Assembly (NCBI GenBank): GCA_029834535.1
Contig: JAQMWT010000101.1
Span: 1 to 64,000, forward strand
DNA length: 64,000 nucleotides
Source of the DNA: Chrysophaeum taylorii
Lineage: Eukaryota; Sar; Pelagophyceae; Pelagomonadales; Pelagomonadaceae
Direction: 5' to 3'
The translations under genes were made by a program, and so were the position numbers. The stretch's first letter is position 1; each line of letters opens with the position of its first letter. Under the pieces are notes generated by a model that saw only the letters and a list, made by a program, of their open reading frames with translations, had not been told where the DNA came from and searched no databases. Of the stretch, positions 63,431-64,000 are shown in pieces.

Positions 63431-64000
63431 AAGAAAGCGCCTCGATCAACGAGCAAGTGGTGTCTTCACTCGGCGTTTCGCTGTTCTCATCGGCGATTCA
63501 GTCTGTGGCAGTGCCGCTCTTTCGCCTCCGCACGCGCCATACAGTATGCTGCTTGGACGCGAGCGACCTCACTTCAAGTTTTGCCCTTCTCCCCGGCTGC
63601 TACGATATATTATGTTCGCAGACGGCCCCTCTCCTTGCATGATATTCCGAGACGACGCTCCGCTTTTCCGGCTCTATCTTCCCTTATTCACGGCGCAGAA
63701 TGTTTGTATGTAGTAGGCTTCTGCTTGAATGTAGAATTCAATTAATTTCCTTAATGGAAATGGTCGTGGCCTTGTGCATTCGAGAACCATTTTTTACTCT
63801 GTCTCGCTCGAGTTCTTTTCTCGGCGAGGCGCGCTTTGCCGCCCAGCTGTTCGAACCGATATTAATGAAGCGGGTTAGTTGTCATTTCGCCCTCTGGCGA
63901 ATCGCTGTCAAACGCTTATCTTTAAGAATTAACCCCCCTCTTCTTGCAGCTGTAGACCTTTAAAACCAGCGTTTTGGGAATTCACTAAGCTCACTTCACC
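63431..64000. other. 3' flank of CFAP52, no gene seen
   Basis: No supported gene. Near 63935-63966 the words CCCCCCTCTTCTTGCAG and GTAGACCTTTAAAACC resemble the end of the repeat fragment at about 50830-50862. Confidence 0.45.

Noticed and set aside
1-64000. Bacterial origin of the window
   Set aside because: Introns, tRNA introns, LINE and Helitron remains and eukaryote-only gene families exclude it.

Overview
The window is nuclear DNA of a GC-rich, flagellated microbial eukaryote. The evidence is spliceosomal GT-AG introns, tRNA genes with introns, LINE, Helitron and Ty1/copia remains, and eukaryote-only gene families: HECT ligase, GPCR-kinase-like AGC kinase, CFAP52, CDIN1, front-end desaturases and EF-hand/IQ proteins. 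Two cytochrome-b5-type front-end fatty acid desaturases suggest long-chain polyunsaturated fatty acid synthesis. A marine alga-like protist, perhaps a stramenopile, fits best, but the lineage is inferred and not proven. Genes are dense, on both strands, and either intronless or cut by very short introns (mostly 40-77 nt).

Layout. 1-8.5 kb is repeat-rich and AT-richer: a LINE 3' end, a broken Ty1/copia element, a 5'-truncated LINE, a 309-bp tandem duplication, and a tRNA cluster (Leu-AAG, two intron-bearing Asp-GTC genes and an Asp 5' half). 8.5-15 kb holds a GRAM-like protein, an ankyrin-like protein and a delta-5/delta-4-like desaturase. 15-20 kb holds microsatellites, a Helitron helicase remnant, a hormone-sensitive-lipase-type hydrolase interrupted by a 43-nt intron, a coiled-coil repeat gene and a SAP-like gene with an apparent frameshift. 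20-25.8 kb is one large gene that I reconstruct as Kelch / helical / pseudokinase / HECT. 25.9-33.9 kb holds an amino-acid transporter head-to-head with a 1717-residue coiled-coil protein, then a membrane-anchored alpha/beta hydrolase. 34-37 kb is mostly decayed sequence but contains a small three-exon gene resembling mitoribosomal mS37/MRP10. 37-44.4 kb holds a delta-6-like desaturase divergent from a sugar/polyol transporter, an orphan multipass membrane protein and a small CREST-like membrane protein. 44.7-46.2 kb is a 10-bp minisatellite followed by a six-exon CDIN1 nuclease. 46.2-47 and 57.6-58.3 kb are two copies of a mobile family, the first with a PD-(D/E)xK-like motif. 47.4-57.2 kb holds a PH protein, two IQ-motif proteins (one with a zinc ribbon, one with an EF-hand) and a GRK-like kinase ending in a CaaX box. 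58.4-63.4 kb holds a J-domain membrane protein with a SAP-like tail, a GT8 glycosyltransferase and CFAP52.

Functional themes are inferred: lipid metabolism (two desaturases, lipase-type hydrolase), calcium, lipid and GPCR-type signalling (PH, IQ, EF-hand, GRK), ubiquitin ligation (HECT gene), and the flagellar axoneme (CFAP52). Exon joins were worked out by eye from splice signals, phase and family alignment, and none is supported by transcripts.
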